Assembly (NCBI RefSeq): GCF_002000245.1
Contig: NZ_MTCM01000002.1
Location: forward strand, 682,001-746,000
Length of the DNA: 64,000 nucleotides
Reading direction: 5' to 3'
Source of the DNA: Sphingobacterium sp. CZ-UAM
GTDB taxonomy: Bacteria; Bacteroidota; Bacteroidia; Sphingobacteriales; Sphingobacteriaceae
Positions 22,394-31,527 of this stretch are shown piece after piece. The notes beneath the pieces are model-generated. The model did not search any database, had not been told where the DNA came from, and worked only from the letters and a program-made list of their open reading frames with translations. The translations under genes and the position numbers were made by a program. Each line of letters begins with the position of its first letter. Position 1 is the stretch's first letter.

Positions 22394-23683
22394 CTAGCCG
22401 GCACCGATAAAAGTAAAGGGCTGTGGATTACATAGTACCTTCACAACAGCTTCTTTCCTTGGTGAGGGTTTACCTTTCATCTTTCTTTCCAGTTTTTCCA
22501 TATCGGCAGCTACCCGGTTGTCCAATAATTTTGCATAATGCTGCGTAGTCTTAATGTCCGTATGTCCAAGCATCTTGGAAACAGTTTCGATAGGTACACT
22601 ATTGGCCAGTGTAACAGAAGTCGCGAACGTATGGCGTGATTTATGGAAGGTCAGCTCTTTGGTGATCTCGCACAGGTCCGCTATTTCCTTTAAATAGCTG
22701 TTCATTTTCTGATTGCTGAGAACAGGCAATACCATATCTTTCGCTATGCAGGGCGAATAATCGCGGTATCTTTCAATAATTTCAAGTGCCTTTGCCAATA
22801 GCGGAATATTTGATGATGTTTCTGTTTTTTCCCTGCTTGTGAAGATCCATAGTTTTCCGTCCATACCCTCGGCAATATCGACCCATTTTAATTTCTTCAC
22901 ATCCGCATAGGAAAGTCCTGTGTAGCAGCAAAAGACAAAGATATCACGCACATGCGCTAATCTTGGTATCTTGAATTCCTTTTCTTCTATCCGACGAAGT
23001 TCCGCATCTGTTAGAAACTCCTTTTCTTTAGCCTTCGCTTTGATCTTGTAGAATGCAAATGGATCATATGTGATCCAACGGTGTGCAATACAGATCTTGA
23101 TGATCTTGCGCAGATGTTTCATGTATTTTGCCGCCGATACAGCCGAACAACCCATTCTAGAACGCAGAAAAAACTCGTATCCGGTAACGAAAGCATGGTC
23201 AATCTTTCTTGTGTCAATATCCTTCGACCTGTATTCTTTTTCCAGATATCCACCAACATGGGAAAAAGAGGTTTTATAACCTTTGAGGGTATTGGGCTTA
23301 AATCCATTGCCCAAAAGCTCTTCCATCTGTAAGTTATGCTCCATGAATACATCTAAAAAGTTTTTGCGTTTGATATCCTTTCCCTGAAACCGCAGTTTAA
23401 TGGACTCCGCTGTAATTTCTTCCCCTGCCGCTACCATAGTGGTATGGATCGTGCTGACTTTAGTTACGAGTGTATCAAGGTAACTGTTCAAGGTCTTTAT
23501 AGTTTCTGTTGTACCTTTTACGCGGTTAGCTTTGGAATTCCATTTCGACGGCTCGCATTCACGTCCCGTGGAGACCTCTTTTGGCAGGCCACTGACGGTA
23601 ATCCGCATGTAGATTGGCTTAGCACCGCCGCTGTAATTTTTTGATTTCTTCAAGTAGAAGAGCAAGGAATAATTTGTACTCAT
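22394..23683 (-). CDS. Tyrosine-type site-specific integrase
   Basis: The start is taken at the ATG at 23683 (MSTNYSLLFYLKKSKNYSGG). The ~429-residue protein has the Bacteroidota arm-binding N-terminus (PIYMRITVSGLPKEVSTGRE), a SAM-like core-binding domain (LDVFMEHNLQMEELLGNGFK, YMKHLRKIIKICI) and a catalytic domain with YTGLSYADVKKLKW, HKSRHTFAT and LGHTDIKTTQHYAKLLD. HxxR, His and Tyr are in place; the first catalytic Arg box reads TGLSYAD, a replacement frequent in this clade. It lies beside tRNA-Glu and is probably responsible for integration of the element. Confidence 0.9.
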   Translation of the reverse strand: MSTNYSLLFYLKKSKNYSGGAKPIYMRITVSGLPKEVSTGRECEPSKWNSKANRVKGTTETIKTLNSYLDTLVTKVSTIHTTMVAAGEEITAESIKLRFQGKDIKRKNFLDVFMEHNLQMEELLGNGFKPNTLKGYKTSFSHVGGYLEKEYRSKDIDTRKIDHAFVTGYEFFLRSRMGCSAVSAAKYMKHLRKIIKICIAHRWITYDPFAFYKIKAKAKEKEFLTDAELRRIEEKEFKIPRLAHVRDIFVFCCYTGLSYADVKKLKWVDIAEGMDGKLWIFTSREKTETSSNIPLLAKALEIIERYRDYSPCIAKDMVLPVLSNQKMNSYLKEIADLCEITKELTFHKSRHTFATSVTLANSVPIETVSKMLGHTDIKTTQHYAKLLDNRVAADMEKLERKMKGKPSPRKEAVVKVLCNPQPFTFIGAG

Positions 23684-23781
23684 GACAACATGATTTAAGT
23701 GAAACAAATTTAGCCTTGCAGCTAAAACGGATCAAGATGTTTAATTTTAGAACAACTTGACTATAAGTATGTTATCATCAT

Positions 23782-23832
23782 TTCAGTGAGTAGATACATG
23801 AGCGAAAATGACTCACTGAATGACTCACTTTT
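23782..23832. promoter_or_regulatory. ACTCACTGA repeats near the integrase
   Basis: TCAGTGAGT (near 23785) is inverted relative to two direct copies of TGACTCACT (near 23809-23829). Repeats between an integrase and its tRNA site could be arm-type binding sites; the role is inferred. Confidence 0.4.
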
Positions 23833-23874
23833 TTCTCGGGAATCAATATAGGCTTTGTAGATACTGAAAAACAA

Positions 23875-23907
23875 AAAAGCCTGCAAACGTTTAATTTGCA
23901 GGCTTTT
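23875..23907. terminator. Terminator of tRNA-Glu 1
   Basis: AAAAGCCTGCAAA pairs with TTTGCAGGCTTTT around a 7-nt loop, a strong bidirectional Rho-independent terminator downstream of the minus-strand tRNA. A similar one follows the second tRNA-Glu. Confidence 0.8.
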
Positions 23908-23930
23908 GTATGTTTTGACTTTTAGATCTG

Positions 23931-24002
23931 TAGCCCGTAGGGGAATCGAACCCCTGTTTCAAGAATGAAAATCTTGCGTCCTAACCCCTAGACGAACGGG
24001 CC
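23931..24002 (-). tRNA. tRNA-Glu (anticodon TTC), copy 1
   Basis: The minus strand begins GGCCCGTTCGTCTAGGGGTT and folds as a cloverleaf. The acceptor GGCCCGT pairs with ACGGGCT, the anticodon stem CAAGA/TCTTG encloses TTTTCAT with anticodon TTC, and the T arm is CAGGGGTTCGATTCCCCTA. CCA is not encoded. A TATATTTG promoter box lies upstream (24028-24021 on the minus strand). The sequence is identical to copy 2 at 53935-54006, and the 3' end faces the integrase, so it is the probable attachment site. Confidence 0.95.
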
Positions 24003-24142
24003 GTTTTCTGTTTCGGTGTGCAAATATAGAAAGATTTCTAAACTTCACCAAATTTTTATGAAAATTTTATTCATTTTTTTTAAAATAGATCGCAAAGCCC
24101 TCTAAAATAGCTATATTTAGACTCATTGAAAAAGTAACCAAC

Positions 24143-26659
24143 ATGACTAATTTTAAAAAAATTAAAAACCATTTGCTCTATGCTGGCCTTGGCATGGCAT
24201 TTTTTGGCCAGGCTGCATACGCTCAAAAATCGAGCTCAATCGCCGATCAGCTGCAAGTCACCTGGCAGGTAAAGGAAGGTCAGAACATCCGGAAAAACCC
24301 TATCTCAACAATTATTCTGAAAAACAAGGGCAAAAGCGCTATACAGCTTAATGATTGGAGTCTGTGGTTTAACTTTATCCGGTCTATCGATCCCAATAAA
24401 GTAGATAAAAGATTTGCCATTGACCACAGAAATGGTGACCTATTTCAGGTAAGCTTTAAGAAAAACAATTTTTTGCTAAAAGCACAGGATACAATCCATA
24501 TTGATTTTATCACAACAGGACTCGTCAATTATACCGATGGACCAATCGGTTTGTACATAAAAAATAGCAAAACCGGGCTTTCAACAGATGTTCGCAACTA
24601 TACCGCTGTAAAAACAGCTCCTCAATCCGATACTGACAAAGCAGATTTTTGGTCTTATAAATATGACCAAAATAAACTTACTGAAGGTATAGACGCTCAG
24701 GCCATTATCCCCCTACCTGCCAGCATTAGTATCAACAATACTGCAAAATTCAATATAACAACAGGTACAAAAGTATACATTACTGACGAATTTGCCTCCG
24801 AAGGAGGCTTCCTGACAGACTTTCTAAACCAATACACAGGGATTAAGCTGTCAACTAGCTCAGAAAAACAGGATGGTGTTGTGATTATCAAAGCAAACGA
24901 TCTGAAACCTGAATCTTATCGCCTAAACATCGATGCAAAAGGTATCCGAATCGAAGCTGCAGATAAGGCAGGCGCATTTTATGCCATACAGTCTTTGAAA
25001 TCCTTGATCAATCATCGACAATGGAATAAAACCGCAAAATCAATAGGCCTACCTTACGCGAAAGTAGCAGATAGTCCGCGTTATGGCTACCGTGGATTTA
25101 TGTTGGATGCTGCCCGCAATTTCCACAGCAAAGCAGAAGTGTTACGGATATTGGATCTGATGGCTGCCTACAAATTAAATAAGTTCCATTTCCACTTTAT
25201 TGACGATGAAGGTTGGCGATTAGAGATCCCATCCTTACCAGAACTTACTGCTGTGGGTGCTAACCGCACAGCGAGTTTTGAAGACGGCAAAGGAATTCAA
25301 CCAGCTTATGGATCTGGTGCAACTGCAAAAACAAATCAATTCTACACCGTAGCCGATTATATCGAAATCTTACAATATGCAAAAGCAAGGCATATTGATG
25401 TAATACCAGAGGTAGAAACCCCAGGGCATGCCCGTGCAGCGATCAAAGCGATGCGTGCACGCTTTGCACATTTTACGAAGGCTGGCGACAAGCAAAAAGC
25501 GGAGGAATTCTTGTTGGATGATGCGGATGATAAATCGGTCTATAACTCTGCACAGAACTGGAACGACAATGTAATGAACCCTGCCCTCCCTTCGACCTAC
25601 CATTTCCTGAGCAAGGTGGTCGATGAAATTAAAGCGATCCACGATAAAGCTGGAGTGCCGTTGAAAATTATCGATTTGGGTGGCGATGAAACGCCGAATG
25701 GTGTTTGGGAAAAATCGCCAAAGATCATTGCTTTCATGAAGGAAAATAATATCAGTAATGTACTTGATGTATGGCCGATATATATCGCCAAAATCAACAA
25801 ACTTGTTCAGGATAAGGGGTTGACGATGTCTGGATGGGAAGAGATGGGCATGCGTAATAAAGGGAAAGGAATGGAAGTTAATGCTGAATTGGGCAAATCT
25901 GGCATCCATCTCAATGTATGGAATAACCTTCCTGGACAAGGACAGGAAGATCTCGCTTACCGCTTAGCAAATGTTGGCTATAAAGTTGTCTATACCAGCG
26001 CAGCAAACAACTACCTGGATATGTCATGGGACCGCGACTTTGCAGATCCGGGCCATAGCTGGGTGGGTACTGTAAACCTGAACAGGACTTACTCTTTCTC
26101 TCCGGAAAACTTCTTTATCAATCTTCGTAAGGATGACACGGGAAAAGATCTCGTAAAAGAAGCTTATACCAACAAAGAGCAGCTCACTGCTGAAGGAAAG
26201 AAAAATCTACTCGGCATCAAGGGTGCGCTATGGGCTGAAAAAGTATCCACCGATCAACGTCTTGAAGAGATGATATTCCCGCGCTTAATCGCCATTGCCG
26301 ATCGTGCCTGGGCGCAAGAACAAGACTGGGAAAAAGGGAACTCGTATGATGAAGCAAGCTATCGTAAATCGTACACAGCCTTTATTAAAAAATTAGGCGA
26401 AGATGAATTGAAGAAACTCGATATTATTGACGGTGGTTATACCTATCGCCTTCCAAAGCTTGGAATTAAAAAAGAGGGCAACCAACTCCTTATCAACACC
26501 GATTATCCCGGATTCAAAATATATTATACGGACAATGGAAGCACACCGACGTTGAAATCAAAAGAAGCAAGTGGTGCAATTCCTTATCAAATGGGTAAGA
26601 AATATCTATTCAAAGTCTTTGATGCCAAAGGTAGATCCGGAGAGGTTATTGCATATTAA
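24143..26659 (+). CDS. Beta-N-acetylhexosaminidase (chitobiase), GH20
   Basis: This 838-residue protein has a signal peptide (cleavage near AAYAQKS). Domains in order: chitobiase N-terminal carbohydrate-binding-like domain (35-155), GH20b domain (185-305), GH20 catalytic barrel (310-740) and a short C-terminal domain. IDLGGDETPNG carries the Asp515-Glu516 pair that assists and protonates the glycosidic bond; HFHFIDDEGWRLEI is the family signature. It releases GlcNAc from chitooligosaccharides or N-glycans in the periplasm. NagB, which uses the product, lies 2.8 kb away. A TATATTTA box at about 24110 may be its promoter. Confidence 0.95.
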   Translation: MTNFKKIKNHLLYAGLGMAFFGQAAYAQKSSSIADQLQVTWQVKEGQNIRKNPISTIILKNKGKSAIQLNDWSLWFNFIRSIDPNKVDKRFAIDHRNGDLFQVSFKKNNFLLKAQDTIHIDFITTGLVNYTDGPIGLYIKNSKTGLSTDVRNYTAVKTAPQSDTDKADFWSYKYDQNKLTEGIDAQAIIPLPASISINNTAKFNITTGTKVYITDEFASEGGFLTDFLNQYTGIKLSTSSEKQDGVVIIKANDLKPESYRLNIDAKGIRIEAADKAGAFYAIQSLKSLINHRQWNKTAKSIGLPYAKVADSPRYGYRGFMLDAARNFHSKAEVLRILDLMAAYKLNKFHFHFIDDEGWRLEIPSLPELTAVGANRTASFEDGKGIQPAYGSGATAKTNQFYTVADYIEILQYAKARHIDVIPEVETPGHARAAIKAMRARFAHFTKAGDKQKAEEFLLDDADDKSVYNSAQNWNDNVMNPALPSTYHFLSKVVDEIKAIHDKAGVPLKIIDLGGDETPNGVWEKSPKIIAFMKENNISNVLDVWPIYIAKINKLVQDKGLTMSGWEEMGMRNKGKGMEVNAELGKSGIHLNVWNNLPGQGQEDLAYRLANVGYKVVYTSAANNYLDMSWDRDFADPGHSWVGTVNLNRTYSFSPENFFINLRKDDTGKDLVKEAYTNKEQLTAEGKKNLLGIKGALWAEKVSTDQRLEEMIFPRLIAIADRAWAQEQDWEKGNSYDEASYRKSYTAFIKKLGEDELKKLDIIDGGYTYRLPKLGIKKEGNQLLINTDYPGFKIYYTDNGSTPTLKSKEASGAIPYQMGKKYLFKVFDAKGRSGEVIAY

Positions 26660-26752
26660 AAACTAAACTGGATTATGACAATAAAATAACGTCATCCAAG
26701 CTGTTCAAGCTCGCCAACGAAATAGCATAGGCTGATTGCAGTTCTAAAACCG

Positions 26753-26790
26753 AAAAAGGGATGATTTCTATTCGAAAATCATCCCTTTTT
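26753..26790. terminator. Bidirectional terminator between GH20 and TonB receptor
   Basis: AAAAAGGGATGATTT pairs with AAATCATCCCTTTTT around a short loop. It serves both converging genes. Confidence 0.85.
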
Positions 26791-26819
26791 GCTTGTCTTT
26801 AGTATGAAATACGAGCCGC

Positions 26820-29315
26820 TTAGAACTTATAGCTCAATGAGACAGCCGCATTTCGCGGGTCGATCTGATTAATAAAACCACCACGGAAATACGAGTTCAA
26901 GCCAATCTCATTGGTAATATTGTTCACAAAGACTTTGGCATCAAACTTACGCCACTTATAGCCTACCTGCGCATTTAACGTTGTATAGGCAGGCATATTG
27001 AATGGTTTTTCGCCATAATATTCGCCATGGCCCTGCGGCGTTAGGCTATATTCATTCACCGGACGGTCGCCTACATAATAAACTCCGGCACTCAAACTCA
27101 GATTTCTTAAGGCACCTTGGTTAAACACATATTGCACCCAGGCATTGGCCGTATGTTTTGGCGCATTCATTGGTGCTGAGCCATTCATATAGGATGGAGA
27201 GTTTTTATATCGGGCATCTAAATATGCATAGCCCAACATAACCGTTAGATTTTCCAACACACGACCGTTTAATTCCGCTTCGATACCATCCCGGACTAAA
27301 TCACCCGCTTTAAAATAAAGACCCGTCGGCTGATTTGCATCATTATATTCCGCATTCGTTAAGTCAGATGTATAAATATGGAAATACGTCAAATTGAAAC
27401 GCAGTCTATTATCCAACCAATCTGATTTAATCCCCCCTTCGAATTGTTCCGTAGTTGAAGCACCGGCCTTGGTCCCATCAACCATTGGATTGGCTGCACT
27501 TCTGAGACTGGTTGAGTTCGTATAAGATCCGAATACATTAAAATTCTCGAAAGGCGTAACGATAATCCCTGCCATCGGATTCCAGGCTGATTCCCTTTTA
27601 TTTCCGTTTGAGGTAAAGTCCTTCGTAGTAATTTCAGAGTAACGCAAGCCTAAAACAGCTTTAATATATTTATTAAATTCAATGACATCCTGTGCCATAA
27701 AGCCAATAGAGGAATAATAATTCCGAACAGGTGTTTTGGCCTCAAAAGCCACCTTCTTACCTGTCCGTTTATTTCCCAACGAATCCACATAAGATACTTG
27801 ATCCAAATCATTAGCCCAGTCGCCATGAATATCAATAACATCAATTACCCCGGCAGCTAAAGCTGCCTGATCAGGCTTTGACAATGGAATTTTACTGTCC
27901 AACAAACTCAATTTGGTACCAAACGAAGTTGTTGTTGCATCCGCAATACGATAATCTACACCAGCTTGGACCAAATGCTTTACTTTGCCTGTATACAAAT
28001 CCTTTCCGATCAAATCAAATTGGAAGGTCTTATTTTTATCGTCACGCAAACTCTTGCTCATCTTCCGTGAAAAGGTATTGAACTTTTTGTCCGCATCGTT
28101 AACCAGCGAAGCCGAAGTCGTGAGGTTATCGACCTGATAGGAAGAAGTCGCTATTGAAGCCCGAATACTCCAACGATCGGTCAATTCATGATTGATCTGC
28201 CCCATAAAACTCTTCATCTCGGTATTGACGTTATCAGAATTCATACCCAAGAATTTATTGTTGGGTATCACATACAAAGCATTAATACTCTGTGAGGGAT
28301 TTAGGTTAACGGCCGAATTGACAGGTGTACGGTTATCGTTGAAATAATCTCCTTCTAATGTGATCGTTGTCTTCTCTGTAGGCTTCCAGGCCAAAGATGG
28401 GTTCAGATAAACACGATTAGCAGAAAGTCCTTTTCTGAAACTATCATTCCTTTCATAAGCACCGTCCATACGAAAAGCAACAGTCTCCTTTTTATCTAAT
28501 ACGGTCTGGAAATCGAATGTTGGCCGAAACTGTCCCCAGCTTCCCACACGTACCCCAACCTCGCCTGAATTGGTAAAATTAGGGGTTTTCGTCACGACGT
28601 TAATTACCCCACCGGCATTGCCAAGGTCGGTAATCACACCTTGCGTCACCGCAGCAGAACCTTTGATCATCTGGATAGACTCCACCCCTTGCATATCAAC
28701 GACACCCGAAGCGGTCTGGAACTGGGAATCCATACGTACGCCATTTTTCAATACCGGTATACCTCTGAATCCCCGAGTCGATAGTGATTCTTTGACACCA
28801 CCATATGAGCCGAATAAGGTCACCCCTGGAATATTTCTAACCGCATCAGTCAACGTCAGGATACCTTGATCTTGGATGACTTTGTTGGATATAACAGATA
28901 TACTCTGGATCTGATCGGAGGGTTTTAGCGGCATACGGGTAATCATTTCAAGTCCCTTCGGCTTCTTATTACGCTCGCCAAATACTTCCACCTCATCGAT
29001 GGCCTGTTCATTGCCGACCAGCACCACAGGTTTTAGTACCACCTCAGGGCTAGTAGAACTAAACACATAATCAATTGATGTCGTCTGATAACCTAAATAA
29101 GTAAAACGAATGACGGCATCCTGAGCGACACCCTGAAGTCTAAAATGACCTTTATGGTCTGTACGGACCGTTTTATCACCGATTGAAACGGTTACTGAGC
29201 TTAATGGGTTATTGTTTGCATCAACAACCTTTCCTTTTACGATTCCTGAAGTTTGGCCATATACAGCGCTTCCGATTAAAAATGTAGAGGCAAGTGCAAG
29301 TAAGTGTTTGTTCAT
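26820..29315 (-). CDS. TonB-dependent siderophore-type receptor
   Basis: This 831-residue outer-membrane receptor has a signal peptide, a carboxypeptidase-regulatory-like domain (residues 25-95: IVKGKVVDANNNPLSSVTVS), a plug domain (about 120-245: SVISNKVIQDQGILTLTDAV, SLSTRGFRG, INVVTKTP) and a beta-barrel ending AAVSLSYKF with the terminal aromatic needed for assembly. The plug and the barrel pattern are those of FhuA/FpvA-like siderophore receptors rather than SusC. The ligand cannot be told. A promoter TTG-N21-TACCTTTG lies just upstream. Confidence 0.9.
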   Translation of the reverse strand: MNKHLLALASTFLIGSAVYGQTSGIVKGKVVDANNNPLSSVTVSIGDKTVRTDHKGHFRLQGVAQDAVIRFTYLGYQTTSIDYVFSSTSPEVVLKPVVLVGNEQAIDEVEVFGERNKKPKGLEMITRMPLKPSDQIQSISVISNKVIQDQGILTLTDAVRNIPGVTLFGSYGGVKESLSTRGFRGIPVLKNGVRMDSQFQTASGVVDMQGVESIQMIKGSAAVTQGVITDLGNAGGVINVVTKTPNFTNSGEVGVRVGSWGQFRPTFDFQTVLDKKETVAFRMDGAYERNDSFRKGLSANRVYLNPSLAWKPTEKTTITLEGDYFNDNRTPVNSAVNLNPSQSINALYVIPNNKFLGMNSDNVNTEMKSFMGQINHELTDRWSIRASIATSSYQVDNLTTSASLVNDADKKFNTFSRKMSKSLRDDKNKTFQFDLIGKDLYTGKVKHLVQAGVDYRIADATTTSFGTKLSLLDSKIPLSKPDQAALAAGVIDVIDIHGDWANDLDQVSYVDSLGNKRTGKKVAFEAKTPVRNYYSSIGFMAQDVIEFNKYIKAVLGLRYSEITTKDFTSNGNKRESAWNPMAGIIVTPFENFNVFGSYTNSTSLRSAANPMVDGTKAGASTTEQFEGGIKSDWLDNRLRFNLTYFHIYTSDLTNAEYNDANQPTGLYFKAGDLVRDGIEAELNGRVLENLTVMLGYAYLDARYKNSPSYMNGSAPMNAPKHTANAWVQYVFNQGALRNLSLSAGVYYVGDRPVNEYSLTPQGHGEYYGEKPFNMPAYTTLNAQVGYKWRKFDAKVFVNNITNEIGLNSYFRGGFINQIDPRNAAVSLSYKF

Positions 29316-29361
29316 GTTAATAATCTTGGGTAATTATTTTTAATTAATCTAAATAACACGA

Positions 29362-29393
29362 CAAAGGTATAAAAATTTCCTTTGTTAGAACAA
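29362..29393 (-). promoter_or_regulatory. Bacteroidota promoter of the TonB receptor
   Basis: On the minus strand TTG (29393-29391), 21 nt, TACCTTTG (29369-29362) match the -33/-7 pattern of this phylum. The ATG is about 47 nt downstream. Confidence 0.55.
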
Positions 29394-29404
29394 TTAAAAA
29401 CAAA

Positions 29405-29435
29405 AAAGCTCTGAACCACTTCTGATTCAGAGCTT
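29405..29435. terminator. Terminator of nagB
   Basis: AAAGCTCTGAA pairs with TTCAGAGCTTT around a 9-nt loop just past the nagB stop codon. Confidence 0.75.
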
Positions 29436-29457
29436 TCCTATATTAACTCAGCCTGTT

Positions 29458-31386
29458 TTAGTCAAACTTCCAGCGTACAAAAGCTTCTATCGCTTCATAG
29501 TTGGCAAGGCCTAATCTATCGTACAATGCTGCGGTATCGCTCGTACGGTCTTCTGCACGCACCCAGAATTCACGTGGATCATCACCCGGGAATACCGGTA
29601 AATCTTTTTGAGACTGGTGTTTGAAGATCGCCAAACGTTTGCGATATACCTCTTGTGGAGATAATGGAACCGCCATTTCGATCTCATGGATCGGGTATTC
29701 ATGCCAAGCACCTCTGTACAGCCACAACCAACAGTCTTTTGTCCACTCATCCGTTTTGCTCAACCTTCTTAGTGCTTCAAACAAAATATCAAAACATACT
29801 TTATGCGTACCATGTGGATCGGCAAAATCTCCTGCAGCAAATACTTGGTGCGGTTTTACCTGACGCAACAATTCCATCGTTTGTTGGATATCGTCTTCAA
29901 AGGATACATCCTTCGCAAATTTTTGTCTGTCGTAGAATGGTAAATCCTGGAAATGGATATTTTCATCCGGCAAACCTACCAAACGTGCACCGGCAATAGC
30001 TTCTCCTTTACGGATCAATGCCTTTATTTTTCGAACGAGTTCGGTATCGATCTGATTTGGTTTTTTAGTCGCAAAGATTGCTCTTTCTTCATCATAAATC
30101 TGACTGATCTGAGCGGCCTCTGTCTTCGCACCGATTTGGTTTGCTAGGTCCTCAGCAAACTCCAAGTAACGGACTACATCATCATCCCATACGGCAGTAT
30201 TACCACAAGTCTGGTAAGCAACATGTACATTGTGTCCTTGATCTGCCAAACGGATAAATGTTCCACCCATAGAGATTACATCATCATCTGGGTGTGGAGA
30301 AAATACGATCACGTTTTTCTTAGCCGGATTCGCACGCTCAGGACGTTGTGAATCGTCTACGTTCGGCTTACCTCCTGGCCATCCGGTAATTGTATGTTGA
30401 AGCTCATTAAAGATGCGGATATTAATGTTATAAGCAGGGCCAGTTTCTGTGACCAGCTTGGCCATACCATGCGCATTATAATCTTCATCTGTAAGTTTTA
30501 AAATCGGCTTATTGATTTCCAGTGCTAACCAAACGACAGCTTTTTTGATCAAAGTTGGTGTCCAGGTCACATCTTCGGCCAACCATGGGAGGTCAAAACG
30601 CGTCAACAGGGATGCCGCTGCTTCATCCAGGATGAATTCGACATTATCCGATAGCTGAAGATAAGTTGCAGGAATCTCTGACGAGATCTCGCCCTCAACA
30701 GCTTTCTTAATGATCTCCGCTTTGGTTTCGGTCCAGGCCATCAAGATGATCTCGCGAGCTTTGAAAATTGTACCGACACCCATAGTAATCGCTTTTCTTG
30801 GCACATTTTCTTTACCACCAAAGGCGCGTGATGCATCCCGACGAGTCAAGTCGTCCAGGGTGACAATACGGGTACCAGAGTTTGGAGCAGAACCCGGCTC
30901 ATTAAAACCGATATGGCCTGTACGGCCAATACCTAATAATTGAATATCTAATCCACCGGCGGCCGTGATCTTTTGCTCGTATGCCTCACAAAAAGCATTG
31001 ACTTGATCTGGAGCCAGGGTACCATCAGGAATATTTACGTTCGCCTTGTCAATATCTACGTGATCAAACAAATTCTTGTTCATAAAGGTCACATAGCTCT
31101 GATCGGCATCAGGTTGCATAGGGTAATATTCGTCAAGATTGAAGGTAATCACGTTCTTAAAGCTTAAACCTTCTTCTTTGTGCAAGCGAATCAGTTCTTG
31201 ATAGACTTTCACTGGCGTAGCACCAGTAGCAAGACCCAGAACAGCTTTTTCACCTTTCTCCTGCTTTGCACGAATAATTTCAGCAATACGATTTGCAACG
31301 TTTTTCGAAGCTGAATTTTGATCTGGATAGACGCTTACGGGGACTTTTTCGAAGCGTGTTTCTTCCAATAAATTTAATCTAGCCAT
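29458..31386 (-). CDS. nagB: Glucosamine-6-phosphate deaminase fused to PIG-L-like deacetylase domain
   Basis: This 642-residue, two-domain cytoplasmic protein has a NagB domain at residues 1-270 (LGLATGATPVKVYQELIRLH, FNLDEYYPM, GHIGFNEPGS), which converts GlcN6P to Fru6P and ammonia. From about 350 a PIG-L/LmbE domain follows with the zinc motif SPHPDDDVISMGG and FADPHGTHKVC, usual for N-acetylglucosamine deacetylases. This fusion is common in Bacteroidota; the second domain might deacetylate a GlcNAc derivative, which is not proven. With the GH20 enzyme nearby it fits GlcNAc catabolism. A TAAATTTG box lies about 30 nt upstream. Confidence 0.9.
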   Translation of the reverse strand: MARLNLLEETRFEKVPVSVYPDQNSASKNVANRIAEIIRAKQEKGEKAVLGLATGATPVKVYQELIRLHKEEGLSFKNVITFNLDEYYPMQPDADQSYVTFMNKNLFDHVDIDKANVNIPDGTLAPDQVNAFCEAYEQKITAAGGLDIQLLGIGRTGHIGFNEPGSAPNSGTRIVTLDDLTRRDASRAFGGKENVPRKAITMGVGTIFKAREIILMAWTETKAEIIKKAVEGEISSEIPATYLQLSDNVEFILDEAAASLLTRFDLPWLAEDVTWTPTLIKKAVVWLALEINKPILKLTDEDYNAHGMAKLVTETGPAYNINIRIFNELQHTITGWPGGKPNVDDSQRPERANPAKKNVIVFSPHPDDDVISMGGTFIRLADQGHNVHVAYQTCGNTAVWDDDVVRYLEFAEDLANQIGAKTEAAQISQIYDEERAIFATKKPNQIDTELVRKIKALIRKGEAIAGARLVGLPDENIHFQDLPFYDRQKFAKDVSFEDDIQQTMELLRQVKPHQVFAAGDFADPHGTHKVCFDILFEALRRLSKTDEWTKDCWLWLYRGAWHEYPIHEIEMAVPLSPQEVYRKRLAIFKHQSQKDLPVFPGDDPREFWVRAEDRTSDTAALYDRLGLANYEAIEAFVRWKFD

Positions 31387-31415
31387 TTTATGGATATATT
31401 GATAAACGTGAATTA

Positions 31416-31423
31416 CAAATTTA
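31416..31423 (-). promoter_or_regulatory. -7 box TAAATTTG of nagB
   Basis: A match to TAnnTTTG on the minus strand 30 nt before the start codon. No clear -33 TTG is visible, so confidence is moderate. Confidence 0.4.
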
Positions 31424-31527
31424 TGAAATTAGTGAGTTAAGTTGAAGTAAAATTTTAATAAAGTGGCTTATTCTTAACAATATTTTAAATAAATCCTTTT
31501 AGCCTTTATTTTAGCACAGAAAACCGG

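Larger units (their letters stand above)
12880..23930. mobile_element. Putative integrated element next to tRNA-Glu (left border uncertain)
   Basis: A tyrosine integrase (22394-23683) lies immediately on the 3' side of tRNA-Glu (23931-24002), the classical attachment geometry. Inside are a BfmA-like mobilisation remnant, excisionase-like HTH protein, Fic protein, XRE regulators and a lipoprotein effector-like pair. I searched the left part by eye for a repeat of the tRNA 3' end and saw none, so the left border is arbitrary. The lipoprotein cluster at 6-12 kb may also belong to the element, since it shares the promoter motif and gene family with 19.2-22.1 kb. Confidence 0.45.

Noticed and set aside
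25370-25939. Minus-strand open frame of 189 codons
   Set aside because: Antisense to the GH20 catalytic barrel, including the GGDE region.
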